Assembly: GCF_900103845.1 (NCBI RefSeq)
Contig: NZ_FNIJ01000016.1
Location: 79,888 to 143,887, forward strand
Reading direction: 5' to 3'
Length of the DNA stretch: 64,000 nucleotides
DNA from: Pseudomonas jinjuensis
Lineage (GTDB): Bacteria; Pseudomonadota; Gammaproteobacteria; Pseudomonadales; Pseudomonadaceae
The translations under genes were made by a program, and so were the position numbers. The notes under the pieces were generated by a model, which saw only the letters and a list, made by a program, of their open reading frames with translations, did not search any database and was not told where the DNA came from. Positions 49,228 through 61,183 of the stretch are shown here, piece after piece; the first letter of the stretch is position 1; every line of letters begins with the position of its first letter.

Positions 49228-50546
49228 GCGAAACCCTGCGCGTACTGGTCGTCGAGGACGACCCGCACATCCTGCTGGGCTGCCAGCAGGCCCTGAGCCT
49301 GGAAGACATCGAAAGCGACGGCGTCGGCAGCGCCGAGGAAGCGCTGAAGCGCGTCGACGGGGATTTCCCCGGCATCGTCGTCAGCGACATCCGCCTGCCC
49401 GGCATGGATGGCCTGCAGCTGCTGGCCCGGCTGAAGGAAAAGGACCCGAGCCTGCCGGTGGTGCTGATCACCGGTCACGGCGACATCGCCATGGCGGTGC
49501 AGGCCATGCGCGACGGCGCCTACGACTTCATGGAGAAACCCTTCTCGCCGGAACGCCTGGTCGACACCGCGCGCCGCGCCCTGGCCCAGCGCGCGCTGAG
49601 CCGCGAAGTCTCGTCGCTGCGCCGCCAGCTCGCCGGACGCCAGGCGCTGGAGGCCCGGCTGATCGGCCGCTCGCCGGCCATGCAGGCCCTGCGCGAACTG
49701 ATCGCCAATGTCGCCGACACCTCGGCCAACGTGCTCATCGAGGGCGAGACCGGCACCGGCAAGGAACTGGTCGCGCGCTGCCTGCACGACCACAGCCGCC
49801 GGCAGGGCAAGGAATTCGTCGCGCTGAACTGCGGCGGCCTGCCGGAAAGCCTGATCGACAGCGAAATCTTCGGCCACGAGGCCCACGCCTTCACCGGCGC
49901 CGGCAAGCGCCGGATCGGCAAGATCGAGCACGCCGACGGCGGCACGCTGTTCCTCGACGAGATCGAGAGCATGCCGCTGAACCTGCAGATCAAGCTGCTG
50001 CGCGTGCTGCAGGAACACAGCCTGGAGCGCCTCGGCTCGAACCAGCTGATCCCGGTGGACGCCCGGGTGATCGCCGCGACCAAGTCCGACCTCGGCGCCA
50101 TGGGCCGCGACGGCAGCTTCCGCAGCGACCTCTACTACCGACTCAATGTGGTGACGCTGCAACTGCCGCCGCTGCGCGAACGGCGCGAGGACATCCTCAT
50201 GCTGTTCGAGCACTTCCTCCAGCAGTCGTCGATCCGCTTCGACCGCCCGGCGCCGGTGATCGACAACGCCACCGCCGCCAGCCTGATGGCCCACGACTGG
50301 CCGGGTAACGTGCGCGAGTTGCGCAACGTCGCCGAACGCTTCGCCCTCGGCCTGCCGGTGCTGGGCAAGAGCGGCCTCGGCCCCGACGCCAGCGAACCGC
50401 GCTTCGCCGAGGCTGTGGAAGCCTTCGAACGCAGCCTGTTGCAGGCCGCCCTGGAGCGCCACGGCGGCAACCTCAGCCAGGCGAGTGTGGCGCTGGGCAT
50501 GGCCAAGACCACGCTGTTCGACAAGGTGAAGAAGTACGGGCTCTAG
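49224..50546 (+). CDS. aauR: Sigma-54-dependent response regulator AauR
   Basis: A 440-residue NtrC/DctD-type activator. The receiver domain has phospho-aspartate D55 (VVSDIRLPGMDG) and lysine in FMEKPFSPE. The AAA+ domain has GETGTGKE, LDEIESMPLNLQ and the sigma-54 loop as HAFTGA (G replaced by H). A Fis-type HTH ends the protein (GNLSQASVALGMAKTTLFDKV). It would act on the aat promoter at 43838-43852 via the upstream TTCGG-N4-CCGAA sites. It shares the aauS stop. It is the last gene of the locus. Confidence 0.92.
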   Translation: MSETLRVLVVEDDPHILLGCQQALSLEDIESDGVGSAEEALKRVDGDFPGIVVSDIRLPGMDGLQLLARLKEKDPSLPVVLITGHGDIAMAVQAMRDGAYDFMEKPFSPERLVDTARRALAQRALSREVSSLRRQLAGRQALEARLIGRSPAMQALRELIANVADTSANVLIEGETGTGKELVARCLHDHSRRQGKEFVALNCGGLPESLIDSEIFGHEAHAFTGAGKRRIGKIEHADGGTLFLDEIESMPLNLQIKLLRVLQEHSLERLGSNQLIPVDARVIAATKSDLGAMGRDGSFRSDLYYRLNVVTLQLPPLRERREDILMLFEHFLQQSSIRFDRPAPVIDNATAASLMAHDWPGNVRELRNVAERFALGLPVLGKSGLGPDASEPRFAEAVEAFERSLLQAALERHGGNLSQASVALGMAKTTLFDKVKKYGL

Positions 50547-50557
50547 AGGTTTGTGGG

Positions 50558-50720
50558 TCGCGGGCATGGCCCGCTCCTACAGCTGAGCCTGGGGTGTAGG
50601 AGCCAGTGTCTTCTGGTAATGACGGATTTCTCGGATAACTCCGTGCGACTCTCAACTCCGTCTTCCCCGCGAACGCGGGGATCCAATAAACCGTGTAGGA
50701 GCGATGCCCGCGACCCGCCG
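50558..50720. repeat. REP fragments and a CCCCGCG-AA-CGCGGGG repeat
   Basis: TCGCGGGCATGGCCCGCTCCTAC at 50558-50580, a GTAGGAGCCAG remnant near 50596, CCCCGCG-AA-CGCGGGG with CCAATAA at 50665-50686 and a GTAGGAGCGATGCCCGCGA remnant from 50696 (core partly deleted). There is no gene in 50547-50810. Confidence 0.7.
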
Positions 50721-50810
50721 CAAGCGCGGACTCCCGCTCCACGGCCATTGCACCGCCGCCGCCACTCCCGGACACTAGCGCTCTCCCGTCCTGGCATTCC
50801 GGAGCCATCC

Positions 50811-51281
50811 ATGCCCTCGAACGACCGCAACGCTGAACTCGACATTCGCTGGAACCAGCTCTGCCAGGAAGCCGGCGTCGATCCGGTTGCCCGCCTGGCC
50901 GCCCGCGAGAGCATCCTCGCCGACGCACGGGCGCTGGACGCCACCCTGTACCGCCCCAATGAAGAGGACGAGGACGCCGAGGAGGACGAACTGGGCGACG
51001 CCCGGGTGCTGATCGCCGGCCCGTTCCAGCCGCCGGCCGAGTGGACCGCCGAGGACCGCGACGCCTACTACGACGGCGCCGCCCCGGAGCGCTTCTTCAG
51101 CGCCTTCATCGAATGCGAGGCCGAGCCGGCATCGCGGGAATTCTTCCTCGCCGAACCGGGCGACTACGTGGCGGTGATGGCGCGTGTCGACAAGGTGGAG
51201 ATGTATTACCTGTACGACTACCAGGAAACCGGGCAGGGCCGCGCCTGCGTGCTGCTGCGCGAGGATGACGAGCTGGAGTGA
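50811..51281 (+). CDS. Hypothetical acidic protein
   Basis: A 156-residue soluble protein with a very acidic middle (NEEDEDAEEDELGD, about residues 44-57), no signal peptide and no membrane helix. ATG 50811 is preceded by GGAG with good spacing. I do not recognise the family; it resembles Pseudomonas-specific hypothetical proteins by composition only. The C-terminal part (YVAVMARVDKVEMYYLYDYQE) looks like a folded beta-rich domain. It lies alone between aauR and a repeat-rich stretch. Confidence 0.65.
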   Translation: MPSNDRNAELDIRWNQLCQEAGVDPVARLAARESILADARALDATLYRPNEEDEDAEEDELGDARVLIAGPFQPPAEWTAEDRDAYYDGAAPERFFSAFIECEAEPASREFFLAEPGDYVAVMARVDKVEMYYLYDYQETGQGRACVLLREDDELE

Positions 51282-51294
51282 GGCCGGCCGGGGC

Positions 51295-51655
51295 GGTGGA
51301 CGTGAAAAGCCACGTCCACCCTACGCAATCCCACCCATCGCATCCGCCGCGTCGTCGCCAAAACGGCGGATGACGCTGGCGCGTCATGCGCCCTACGCCT
51401 TACCCCCAGCGCCAAACGTTTCGTATTCCGTAGGAGCGGGCCTGCCCGCGACCCGCATTATTTCGCGGGCATGGCCCGCTCCTACAGGATTTCCCCTGCG
51501 TTCGCAGACATGGCCCGGTTGACAGCGGACCTGTAGGAGCCAGCTTGCTGGCGATCCGGTTTTCCTTCAGCGCCAGAGTGGCCGGATAGTGCTTTTTGTA
51601 GGAGTGGGCCATGCCCACGACCGGCCGCGATGTCGCGGGCATGGCCCGCTCCTAC
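51295..51655. repeat. Repeat-filled gene-free stretch
   Basis: The 391 bases 51282-51672 contain no gene. Repeats: GGTGGACGTG...CACGTCCACCCTAC at 51295-51324; GGCGGATGACGC-TGGC-GCGTCATGCGCCCTAC at 51365-51396; a GTAGGAGCGGGCCTGCCCGC REP pair at 51430-51485; GTAGGAGCCAGCTTGCTGGC at 51533-51555; and a GTAGGAGTGGGCCATGCCCAC pair at 51598-51655. Confidence 0.85.
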
Positions 51656-51672
51656 AGGGTCTTCGCTTCCCC

Positions 51673-52284
51673 TCACTCCGCCACGCCCCGATACACATAG
51701 GTCATCGGCCGTGGCCCCGGCAGGTACTGTTCGCTCAGCTCGCGGATCCGGAATCCTCCACTGGCGATCAGCGCCGGCATGTCGCGGTCCAGGTGGCAGC
51801 CGCCGGCGAGCGGTTTCCACCAAGGTGTCAGCCGGTGCTGCCAGGTGCGCACGCCGGCATCGGGCGCCAGGCCGTGTTCGCAGAACAGCAGCTTGCCGCC
51901 GGGCTTGAGCACCCGGCGCATTTCCCTGAGCGCGGCGACGGCGTCCGGGATGCTGCACAGGGTGAAGGTGCAGACGATGCTGTCGAAGCTGGCCTCCGGC
52001 GCCTGGATCTCGCCCAGCTCCAAGGCGACCATCTCCACTGGAATGTCGACACTTTCCGCGCGCCGGCGGCAGAGGCGCTGCATCTGCGCCGCCGGATCGA
52101 CGCCGACGATTGTCGACACTTTCTCCGGGTCGTAGAACCCCAGGTTAAGCCCGGTGCCCATGCCGATCTCCAGCACCCGCCCTTCCGCCCGCGGCACCAG
52201 TTGCGCGCGCTGCTTCATCACGTCGCCCATGCCGCAGGCGAAGTCGATCAGGTGCGGCAGTACATGCCGGTCATAAAGGCCCAT
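51673..52284 (-). CDS. pmtA: SAM-dependent methyltransferase, PmtA-like
   Basis: A 203-residue class I methyltransferase: MGLYDRHVLPHLIDF at the start, SAM-binding VLEIGMGTGLNLGFY, VGVDPAA and the later LKPGGKLLFCEHGLAPD. It resembles Pseudomonas PmtA, which methylates phosphatidylethanolamine in phosphatidylcholine synthesis, and PmtA lies next to the same GntR gene in P. aeruginosa; hence the tentative name. Enzyme specificity is not proved by the motifs. It is divergent from the GntR-prp operon and shares a 240-bp control region containing TTGTCGACAA-type sites. Confidence 0.7.
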   Translation of the reverse strand: MGLYDRHVLPHLIDFACGMGDVMKQRAQLVPRAEGRVLEIGMGTGLNLGFYDPEKVSTIVGVDPAAQMQRLCRRRAESVDIPVEMVALELGEIQAPEASFDSIVCTFTLCSIPDAVAALREMRRVLKPGGKLLFCEHGLAPDAGVRTWQHRLTPWWKPLAGGCHLDRDMPALIASGGFRIRELSEQYLPGPRPMTYVYRGVAE

Positions 52285-52438
52285 TCCGCCGAATCCTCCA
52301 GTCGTGGTATTGCCCGATAGTCCCGTTCCTTCGATCCTAGCCGCCCGCTCCATCCGCATCGCGCCATCCCCCTGCCAACGGCTGCCGTCCGTCGAAAAGC
52401 CCCTGACTTTGTAGGCATAACCCCCTCCCTCCTTATAC

Positions 52439-52452
52439 GATTGTCGACAATC
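52439..52452. promoter_or_regulatory. Perfect palindrome, candidate GntR operator 1
   Basis: GATTGTCGACAATC, 14 bp and fully symmetric, just upstream of the -35 box of the promoter at 52466-52494. ATTGTCGACA recurs at 52513-52522. Confidence 0.75.
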
Positions 52453-52465
52453 CTTGAATTCTTCA

Positions 52466-52494
52466 TTGACCGACACGCCCTGCATGGGTAGATT
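52466..52494 (+). promoter_or_regulatory. Sigma-70-type promoter of the GntR-prp operon
   Basis: TTGACC (52466-52471), 17-bp spacer, TAGATT (52489-52494). It lies 31 bp before the GntR start codon. Confidence 0.8.
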
Positions 52495-52512
52495 TCGCCC
52501 CACAACGAGAAC

Positions 52513-52522
52513 ATTGTCGACA
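52513..52522. promoter_or_regulatory. Candidate GntR operator 2
   Basis: ATTGTCGACA, a near copy of the upstream palindrome, lies between the -10 box and the ATG at 52525, where bound repressor would block transcription. The two sites are 72 bp centre to centre. Confidence 0.65.
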
Positions 52523-52524
52523 CC

Positions 52525-53235
52525 ATGAACGAACTCATCGCACTGCCCACAGTCCCCGAGGACGACAGCGAGACTCTGGCGGAACACGTCTTCCGCAAGA
52601 TCCAGTCCGCCATCGTCAAGGGCGAGATCGCTCCCGGCAGCAAGATTTCCGAGCCGGAACTGGCGCGCACCTACGGCATCAGCCGCGGTCCGCTGCGCGA
52701 GGCGATCCATCGTCTGGAAGGACAGAAGCTGCTGGTGCGCGTGCCGCACGTCGGCGCGCGGGTGGTGTCGCTGAGCCTGGAAGAGCTGGTGGAGCTCTAC
52801 GAGATCCGCGAATCCCTGGAAGGCATGGCCTGTCGCCTGGCCGCCGAGCGCATGAGCCAGGCCGAGATCGACGAGCTGCGCCGGGTGCTCGACACCCACG
52901 AGCGCGACGAGGCATTCCAGGCCGGCCGCGGCTACTACCAGCAGGAAGGCGACTACGACTTCCACTACCGGATCATCCAGGGCAGCGGCAACCGCACCCT
53001 GACCCGCATGCTCTGCAACGAGCTGTACCAGCTGGTGCGCATGTACCGGCTGCAATATTCGGCAACGCCAAACCGGCCGCGCCAGGCCTTCAACGAGCAT
53101 CACCGGATTCTCGATGCCATCGCCGACCGCGATGGCGAGTTGGCCGAACTGCTGATGCGCCGTCACATCGGCGCGTCGCGGCGAATCATCCAAGCCCAGA
53201 TAGCCCAGACCCAAGCACAACGAGGTGAAGCATGA
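52525..53235 (+). CDS. GntR/FCD-family regulator of the methylcitrate operon
   Basis: A 236-residue FadR-subfamily regulator: winged HTH ([34 protein letters not shown]) then an FCD all-helical ligand domain ([20 protein letters not shown], with histidines in DFHYRII and FNEHHRIL as likely metal/ligand contacts). It is the first gene of the operon, and its stop overlaps the prpB start (ATGA). The effector is probably 2-methylcitrate or 2-methylisocitrate, by analogy with other prp regulators; this is inference. The paired TTGTCGACAA dyads around its own promoter suggest autorepression. Confidence 0.9.
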   Translation: MNELIALPTVPEDDSETLAEHVFRKIQSAIVKGEIAPGSKISEPELARTYGISRGPLREAIHRLEGQKLLVRVPHVGARVVSLSLEELVELYEIRESLEGMACRLAAERMSQAEIDELRRVLDTHERDEAFQAGRGYYQQEGDYDFHYRIIQGSGNRTLTRMLCNELYQLVRMYRLQYSATPNRPRQAFNEHHRILDAIADRDGELAELLMRRHIGASRRIIQAQIAQTQAQRGEA

Positions 53236-54116
53236 CCTACAAGACCCCCGGCCAGCGTTTCCGCGATGCCATCGCCGAGGAAAAACCGCTGCAGGTGATT
53301 GGCGCGATCAACGCCAACCATGCCCTGCTGGCCAAGCGCGCCGGCTTCAAGGCCATCTACCTGTCCGGTGGTGGTGTGGCTGCCGGTTCCCTGGGTCTGC
53401 CGGATCTGGGCATCAACACCCTGGATGACGTGCTCACCGACGTGCGCCGCATCACCGACGTCTGCGACCTGCCGCTGCTGGTCGACATCGACACCGGCTT
53501 CGGTCCGAGCGCCTTCAACATCGAGCGTACCGTCAAGAACCTGATCAAGGCCGGCGCCGCCGCCGCGCACATCGAAGACCAGGTCGGCGCCAAGCGCTGC
53601 GGCCACCGTCCGGGCAAGGAAATCGTCTCCACCGAGGAGATGGCTGACCGCGTGAAAGCCGCCGCCGACGCCAAGACCGACCCGAACTTCTTCCTGATCG
53701 CCCGTACCGACGCCATCCAGGCCGAGGGTGTGGACGCCGCCATCGAGCGCTGCCAGCGCTACGTCGAAGCCGGCGCCGACGCCATCTTCGCCGAGGCCGC
53801 CTACGACCTGCCGACCTACAAGCGCTTCGTCGACGCGCTGAACGTGCCGATCCTGGCCAACATCACCGAGTTCGGCGCCACCCCGCTGTTCTCCCGCGAC
53901 GAGCTGGCCTCGGTCGGCGTAGCCATCCAGCTCTACCCGCTGTCCGCCTTCCGCGCCGCCAACAAGGCCGCTGAAGCCGTGTACACCTCGATCCGCCAGA
54001 ACGGCCACCAGAAAGACGTCATCGACATCATGCAGACCCGTGCGGAGCTGTACGACCGCATCGGCTACCACGCCTTCGAGAACAAGCTCGACGCGCTGTT
54101 CGCCAGCAAAAAATAA
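53232..54116 (+). CDS. prpB: 2-Methylisocitrate lyase
   Basis: A 294-residue enzyme of the isocitrate-lyase superfamily that splits 2-methylisocitrate to pyruvate and succinate, the last step of the methylcitrate cycle. The active-site loop reads [10 protein letters not shown], and Mg-binding aspartates lie in [10 protein letters not shown] and IEDQV. E. coli PrpB has 296 residues. It is coupled to the GntR gene by stop/start overlap. A 102-bp gap with a hairpin separates it from prpC. Confidence 0.96.
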   Translation: MTYKTPGQRFRDAIAEEKPLQVIGAINANHALLAKRAGFKAIYLSGGGVAAGSLGLPDLGINTLDDVLTDVRRITDVCDLPLLVDIDTGFGPSAFNIERTVKNLIKAGAAAAHIEDQVGAKRCGHRPGKEIVSTEEMADRVKAAADAKTDPNFFLIARTDAIQAEGVDAAIERCQRYVEAGADAIFAEAAYDLPTYKRFVDALNVPILANITEFGATPLFSRDELASVGVAIQLYPLSAFRAANKAAEAVYTSIRQNGHQKDVIDIMQTRAELYDRIGYHAFENKLDALFASKK

Positions 54117-54131
54117 ATAACAGCCGACAAG

Positions 54132-54191
54132 AGCGCTGGAGGCTAAAGGCTGGACGATTCGCTCTTCGTTCAGCTTCCAGCCTTCAGCGCT
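54132..54191 (+). other. Intercistronic structure between prpB and prpC
   Basis: AGCGCTGGAGGCT (54132-54144) pairs with AGCCTTCAGCGCT (54179-54191), 12 of 13. AAGGCTGGA (54146-54154) pairs with TCCAGCCTT (54176-54184), 9 of 9. The two pairings compete for the same right arm. Confidence 0.55.
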
Positions 54192-54218
54192 TTTATCGAA
54201 AGGAATGAGGAGATACCG

Positions 54219-55376
54219 ATGAGCACTGAAACCACCGTTACTGGCTTCAAGCCGAAGAAATCCGTAGCCCTGAGCGGCACCGCCGCCGGCAATACCGCCC
54301 TCTGCACCGTCGGCCGTACCGGCAACGACCTGCACTACCGCGGCTATGACGTTCTCGACTTCGCCAACCGTTGCGAGTTCGAGGAAATCGCCCACCTGCT
54401 GGTCCACGGCAAGCTGCCGAACGTCGCCGAACTGGCCGCCTACAAGGCCAAGCTGAAAGCCCTGCGCGGCCTTCCGGCCGGCGTCAAGGCCGCCCTGGAG
54501 CAACTGCCGCCGTCCGCCCACCCGATGGACGTGATGCGCACCGCCACCTCCGTGCTGGGCTGCCTGTCGCCGGAGAAGGAAGACCACAACCACCCGGGCG
54601 CCCGCGACATCGCCGACAAGCTGATGGCTTCCCTGGGTTCCGCCCTGCTGTACTGGTACCACTTCAGCCACAACGGCAAGCGCATCGACGTGGAAACCGA
54701 CGATGACTCCATCGGCGGCCACTTCCTGCACCTGCTGCACGGCGAGAAGCCGCGCGAGTCGTGGGTTCGCGCGATGCACACCTCGCTCAACCTGTACGCT
54801 GAGCACGAGTTCAACGCCTCCACCTTCACCTCCCGCGTGATCGCCGGCACCGGCTCCGACATGTACTCCTGCATCACCGGCGCCATCGGCGCACTGCGTG
54901 GTCCGAAGCACGGCGGCGCCAACGAAGTCGCCTTCGAGATCCAGAAGCGCTACGACAATCCGGACGAGGCCGAGGCCGACATCCGCGCCCGCGTCGAGAA
55001 GAAGGAAGTGATCATCGGCTTCGGCCACCCGGTCTACACCATCGCCGACCCGCGCAACAAGGTGATCAAGGAAGTCGCTCGCCAGCTGTCCGCCGAGCAG
55101 TCCAACACCAAGATGTTCGATATCGCCGAGCGCCTGGAAACCATCATGTGGGACATCAAGAAGATGTTCCCGAACCTCGACTGGTTCAGCGCCGTCAGCT
55201 ACCACATGATGGGCGTGCCCACCGCCATGTTCACCCCGCTGTTCGTGATCGCCCGCACCGCCGGCTGGTCCTCCCACGTCATCGAGCAGCGCATCGACGG
55301 CAAGATCATCCGCCCGAGCGCCAACTACGTCGGCCCGGAAGATCTGAAGTTCGTCGAGCTCAAGGACCGCAAATAA
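54219..55376 (+). CDS. prpC: 2-Methylcitrate synthase
   Basis: A 385-residue citrate-synthase-family enzyme that condenses propionyl-CoA with oxaloacetate to 2-methylcitrate. Catalytic segments [13 protein letters not shown] and [13 protein letters not shown] hold the two histidines, and the aspartate lies in the C-terminal part (the [20 protein letters not shown] region). The length is that of PrpC (389 in E. coli); citrate synthases proper are about 430. The ATG follows GAGGAG. Its stop is one base before the acnD start. Confidence 0.96.
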   Translation: MSTETTVTGFKPKKSVALSGTAAGNTALCTVGRTGNDLHYRGYDVLDFANRCEFEEIAHLLVHGKLPNVAELAAYKAKLKALRGLPAGVKAALEQLPPSAHPMDVMRTATSVLGCLSPEKEDHNHPGARDIADKLMASLGSALLYWYHFSHNGKRIDVETDDDSIGGHFLHLLHGEKPRESWVRAMHTSLNLYAEHEFNASTFTSRVIAGTGSDMYSCITGAIGALRGPKHGGANEVAFEIQKRYDNPDEAEADIRARVEKKEVIIGFGHPVYTIADPRNKVIKEVARQLSAEQSNTKMFDIAERLETIMWDIKKMFPNLDWFSAVSYHMMGVPTAMFTPLFVIARTAGWSSHVIEQRIDGKIIRPSANYVGPEDLKFVELKDRK

Positions 55377-55377
55377 G

Positions 55378-57987
<2,610 letters not shown>

Positions 57988-57995
57988 CGTCAAGC

Positions 57996-58022
57996 GCCGA
58001 GCCTCCGGGCTCGGCATCTTTT
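57996..58022 (+). terminator. Terminator-like hairpin after acnD
   Basis: GCCGAGCC (57996-58003), loop TCCG, GGCTCGGC (58008-58015), then ATCTTTT. It would reduce readthrough into prpF. Confidence 0.75.
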
Positions 58023-58023
58023 C

Positions 58024-58090
58024 GTAGGAGCGAGCTTGCTCGCGAACCCGTCCCCGCTGCGGGGCTGTTCGCGAGCAAGCTCGCTCCTAC
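58024..58090. repeat. REP pair between acnD and prpF
   Basis: GTAGGAGCGAGCTTGCTCGCGAA faces TTCGCGAGCAAGCTCGCTCCTAC; both cores are perfect GCGAGC palindromes. It lies inside the prp operon, after the acnD hairpin. Confidence 0.9.
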
Positions 58091-58114
58091 ATTGAACTGC
58101 CAGGACCTGATCCC

Positions 58115-59302
58115 ATGCCCCACGTACCCCAAGTGAAGATCCCCGCCACCTACATCCGCGGCGGCACCAGCAAGGGCGTGTTCTTCCGCCTGCAGGACCT
58201 GCCCGAGCGCTGCCAGGTTCCGGGTGAAGCCCGCGACAAGCTGTTCATGCGCGTGATCGGCAGCCCCGATCCGTATTCGGCGCACATCGACGGCATGGGC
58301 GGCGCCACCTCCAGCACCAGCAAGTGCGTGATCCTGTCGAAGAGCAGCCAGCCCGAGCACGACGTCGACTACCTCTACGGCCAGATATCCATCGACAAGG
58401 CCTTCGTCGACTGGAGCGGCAACTGCGGCAACCTGTCCACCGCCGCCGGCGCCTTCGCCATCCACGCCGGCCTGGTCGATCCGTCGCGCATCCCGGAGAA
58501 CGGCACCTGCGTGGTGCGTATCTGGCAAGCCAACATCAGGAAAACCATCATCGCCCACGTACCGGTCAGCAACGGCCAGGTCCAGGAAACCGGCGACTTC
58601 GAGCTGGACGGCGTGACCTTCCCGGCCGCCGAGATCGTGCTGGAGTTCCTCGACCCGTCCGATGACGGCGAAGACGGCGGCTCCATGTTCCCCACCGGCA
58701 ACCTGGTCGACGACCTGGACGTGCCCGGCGTCGGCATCCTCAAGGCGACCATGATCAGCGCCGGCATCCCGACCGTGTTCGTCGAGGCCGAGGCCATCGG
58801 CTACACCGGCAGCGAGCTGCGCGAAGCGGTCAACACCGATCCGGCAGCGCTGGCCCGCCTCGAGGCGATCCGCGTCGCCGGCGCTCTGCGCATGGGCCTG
58901 ATCAAGAAGCCGGAAGAAGCCCTCACCCGCCAGCACACGCCGAAGGTCGCCTTCGTCGCACCGCCGAAGGACTACATCACCTCCAGCGGCAAGCAAGTGA
59001 AGGCCGGCGAGATCGACCTGCTGGTCCGCGCGCTGTCCATGGGCAAGATGCACCACGCCATGATGGGCACCGCCGCCGTGGCCATCGGCACCGCCGCCGC
59101 CATCCCCGGCACCCTGGTGAACATCGCCGCCGGTGGCGGTGAGCGCAGCGCCGTGCGCTTCGGCCACCCGTCCGGCACCCTGCGCGTCGGCGCCGAGGCC
59201 GCCCAGGTGAACGGCGAGTGGACCGCCACCAAGGCGATCATGAGCCGCAGCGCGCGCATCCTGATGGAAGGCGTGGTGCGTGTGCCGGGGGATTCGTTCT
59301 AA
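58115..59302 (+). CDS. prpF: 2-Methylaconitate cis-trans isomerase PrpF
   Basis: A 395-residue diaminopimelate-epimerase-like protein that isomerises trans-2-methylaconitate made by AcnD to the cis form, so that an aconitase can continue the cycle. Typical parts are IPATYIRGGTSKGVFFR at the start, SGNCGNLSTAAGAFAI with an active-site cysteine, and RFGHPSGTLRVG near the end. E. coli lacks AcnD/PrpF, while Shewanella and Pseudomonas carry them. ATG 58115 lies 24 bp after the REP pair; a distant CAGGACC precedes it. Confidence 0.95.
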   Translation: MPHVPQVKIPATYIRGGTSKGVFFRLQDLPERCQVPGEARDKLFMRVIGSPDPYSAHIDGMGGATSSTSKCVILSKSSQPEHDVDYLYGQISIDKAFVDWSGNCGNLSTAAGAFAIHAGLVDPSRIPENGTCVVRIWQANIRKTIIAHVPVSNGQVQETGDFELDGVTFPAAEIVLEFLDPSDDGEDGGSMFPTGNLVDDLDVPGVGILKATMISAGIPTVFVEAEAIGYTGSELREAVNTDPAALARLEAIRVAGALRMGLIKKPEEALTRQHTPKVAFVAPPKDYITSSGKQVKAGEIDLLVRALSMGKMHHAMMGTAAVAIGTAAAIPGTLVNIAAGGGERSAVRFGHPSGTLRVGAEAAQVNGEWTATKAIMSRSARILMEGVVRVPGDSF

Positions 59303-59326
59303 GGAACGCTTCCGGTCGATTTGGAG

Positions 59327-59349
59327 AAGCCCGCGCAAGCGGGCTTTTT
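59327..59349 (+). terminator. Terminator after prpF
   Basis: AAGCCCGC (59327-59334), loop GCAA, GCGGGCTT (59339-59346), then Ts. It starts 25 bp after the prpF stop. Confidence 0.88.
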
Positions 59350-59354
59350 CGTTT

Positions 59355-59461
59355 GTAGGAGCGAGCTTGCTCGCGAACGGATTCCCATTGGCGCACCGGT
59401 GCACGGCTCATTGTAGGAGCGCACCTGGGCGCGGCCGGTCGCGGGCATGGCCCGCTCCTAC
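59355..59461. repeat. REP copies between prpF and prpD
   Basis: GTAGGAGCGAGCTTGCTCGCGAA at 59355-59377; GTAGGAGCGCACCTGGGCGCG facing TCGCGGGCATGGCCCGCTCCTAC at 59413-59461. The 259-bp gap 59303-59561 holds only these and the prpF terminator. Confidence 0.85.
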
Positions 59462-59561
59462 AGGAAGGTTCCGATACTCCCGCTTACGCCGAACGGTCCC
59501 CTCTCCCTCCGGGAGACGGCTAGGGTGAGGGGAACCCCGACTGCAATCATTCGGAGGAAAG

Positions 59562-61046
59562 ATGAGCAGCAACGTCGACCTCAACATCCGCCCCGACTAC
59601 GACCCGGTCCTGCAGGACATCGCCGACTACGTCCTCGGCTACCAGGTCGATTCCGCCGAAGCCCTCGACACCGCCCGCAACTGCCTGATGGACACCCTTG
59701 GCTGCGGCCTGCTCGCCCTGCGCTTCCCCGAGTGCACCAAGCACCTCGGCCCGCTGGTGGAAGGCACCGTGGTGCCCCATGGTTCTCGCGTCCCTGGCAC
59801 CAGCTTCCGCCTCGACCCGGTCAAGGCCGCCTGGGACATCGGCGCCATGGTGCGCTGGCTGGACTTCAACGACACCTGGCTGGCCGCCGAATGGGGGCAT
59901 CCCTCGGACAACCTCGGCGCCATCCTCGCCGTGGCCGATCACCTGTCGCAGCAGCGCCTGGCCAACGGCGATGCGTCGCTGAGCATGCGCACGGTGCTCG
60001 AAGCCATGGTCAAGGCCCACGAGATCCAGGGCGTGTTCGCGCTGGAAAACTCCTTCAACCGCGTCGGCCTCGACCACGTGCTGCTGGTGAAGGTCGCCTC
60101 CACCGCCGTCGCCACCTGGCTGCTCGGCGCCAATCGTGAGCAGATGCTCGCCGCGCTGTCCCACGCCTTCGTCGACGGCCAGGCGCTGCGCACCTACCGC
60201 CACGCGCCGAACGCCGGCTCGCGCAAGTCCTGGGCGGCGGGCGACGCCTCCAGCCGCGGCGTGCGCCTGGCGGACATCGCCCGGCGCGGCGAGATGGGCA
60301 TCCCCGGCGTGCTCACTGCGCCGCAATGGGGCTTCTACGACGTGTCGTTCAGCCATACCAACAAGGACCTGGATACCAAGCCGGCTAAGCTGCGCCACTT
60401 CCGTTTCCCGCAGGGCTTCGGCAGCTACGTGATGGAGAACATCCTGTTCAAGATCAGCTTCCCCGCCGAGTTCCACGCGCAGACCGCCGCCGAGGCCGCG
60501 GTGATCCTGCATCCGCAGGTGAAGGACCGCCTCGGCGAGATCGACCGCATCGTCATCACCACCCAGGAATCGGCGATCCGCATCATCTCCAAGGTCGGCC
60601 CGCTGACCAATCCCGCCGACCGCGACCACTGCATCCAGTACATGACCGCCGTGCCGCTGATCTTCGGCGACCTCGTCGCCGAGCACTACGAGGACGCCTT
60701 CCACGCCGCCCATCCGCTGATCGACGAACTGCGCGGGAAGATGGAGATAGTCGAAGACCCGCGCTACACCCGCGAATACCTGGAGCCGGACAAGCGCTCC
60801 ATCGCCAATGCCGTGGAAGTGTTCTTCAAGGACGGCAGCAGCACTGGCCAGGTCGCCGTGGAATACCCCATCGGCCACCGCCGCCGGCGCGCCGAAGGCA
60901 TTCCGCTGCTGGAGCGGAAATTCCAGGCCAACCTGGCGACACGCTTCCCGGCGCAGCGCTGCGCGGAAATCTTCGCCCTGTGCAAGGACCAGACACGGCT
61001 GGAGGCCACGCCGGTCAACCGGTTCATGGAAATGCTGGTGATCTGA
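59562..61046 (+). CDS. prpD: 2-Methylcitrate dehydratase PrpD
   Basis: A 494-residue MmgE/PrpD-family, Fe-S-independent dehydratase acting on 2-methylcitrate or a 2-methylaconitate step. Typical parts are [30 protein letters not shown], and the N-terminal [19 protein letters not shown] with active-site residues; E. coli PrpD has 483 residues. Having PrpD as well as AcnD/PrpF is common in Pseudomonas. It follows prpF after a strong terminator and repeats, so it may have its own promoter. GGAGGAAAG precedes ATG 59562. Confidence 0.94.
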   Translation: MSSNVDLNIRPDYDPVLQDIADYVLGYQVDSAEALDTARNCLMDTLGCGLLALRFPECTKHLGPLVEGTVVPHGSRVPGTSFRLDPVKAAWDIGAMVRWLDFNDTWLAAEWGHPSDNLGAILAVADHLSQQRLANGDASLSMRTVLEAMVKAHEIQGVFALENSFNRVGLDHVLLVKVASTAVATWLLGANREQMLAALSHAFVDGQALRTYRHAPNAGSRKSWAAGDASSRGVRLADIARRGEMGIPGVLTAPQWGFYDVSFSHTNKDLDTKPAKLRHFRFPQGFGSYVMENILFKISFPAEFHAQTAAEAAVILHPQVKDRLGEIDRIVITTQESAIRIISKVGPLTNPADRDHCIQYMTAVPLIFGDLVAEHYEDAFHAAHPLIDELRGKMEIVEDPRYTREYLEPDKRSIANAVEVFFKDGSSTGQVAVEYPIGHRRRRAEGIPLLERKFQANLATRFPAQRCAEIFALCKDQTRLEATPVNRFMEMLVI

Positions 61047-61056
61047 AGCGGGGACA

Positions 61057-61086
61057 GGGTGGAAAACGCTTCACGGTTTTCCACCC
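61057..61086. terminator. Hairpin after prpD
   Basis: GGGTGGAAAAC (61057-61067), 8-base loop, GTTTTCCACCC (61076-61086): 11 bp, perfect. There is no T tract, so it may be a terminator or an mRNA-stabilising end. Confidence 0.6.
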
Positions 61087-61098
61087 GGGGGCACCACT

Positions 61099-61159
61099 GT
61101 AGGGCCATGCCCGCGACCATCTTCGGCACAAGAGCATCGCGGGCATGGCCCGCTCCTAC
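61099..61159. repeat. Damaged REP pair after prpD
   Basis: GTAGGGCCATGCCCGCGA (left arm shortened) faces ATCGCGGGCATGGCCCGCTCCTAC. The left copy has lost part of its GAGCGG arm. Confidence 0.75.
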
Positions 61160-61183
61160 GGGAAGATGCGACGGCAATTGCTC

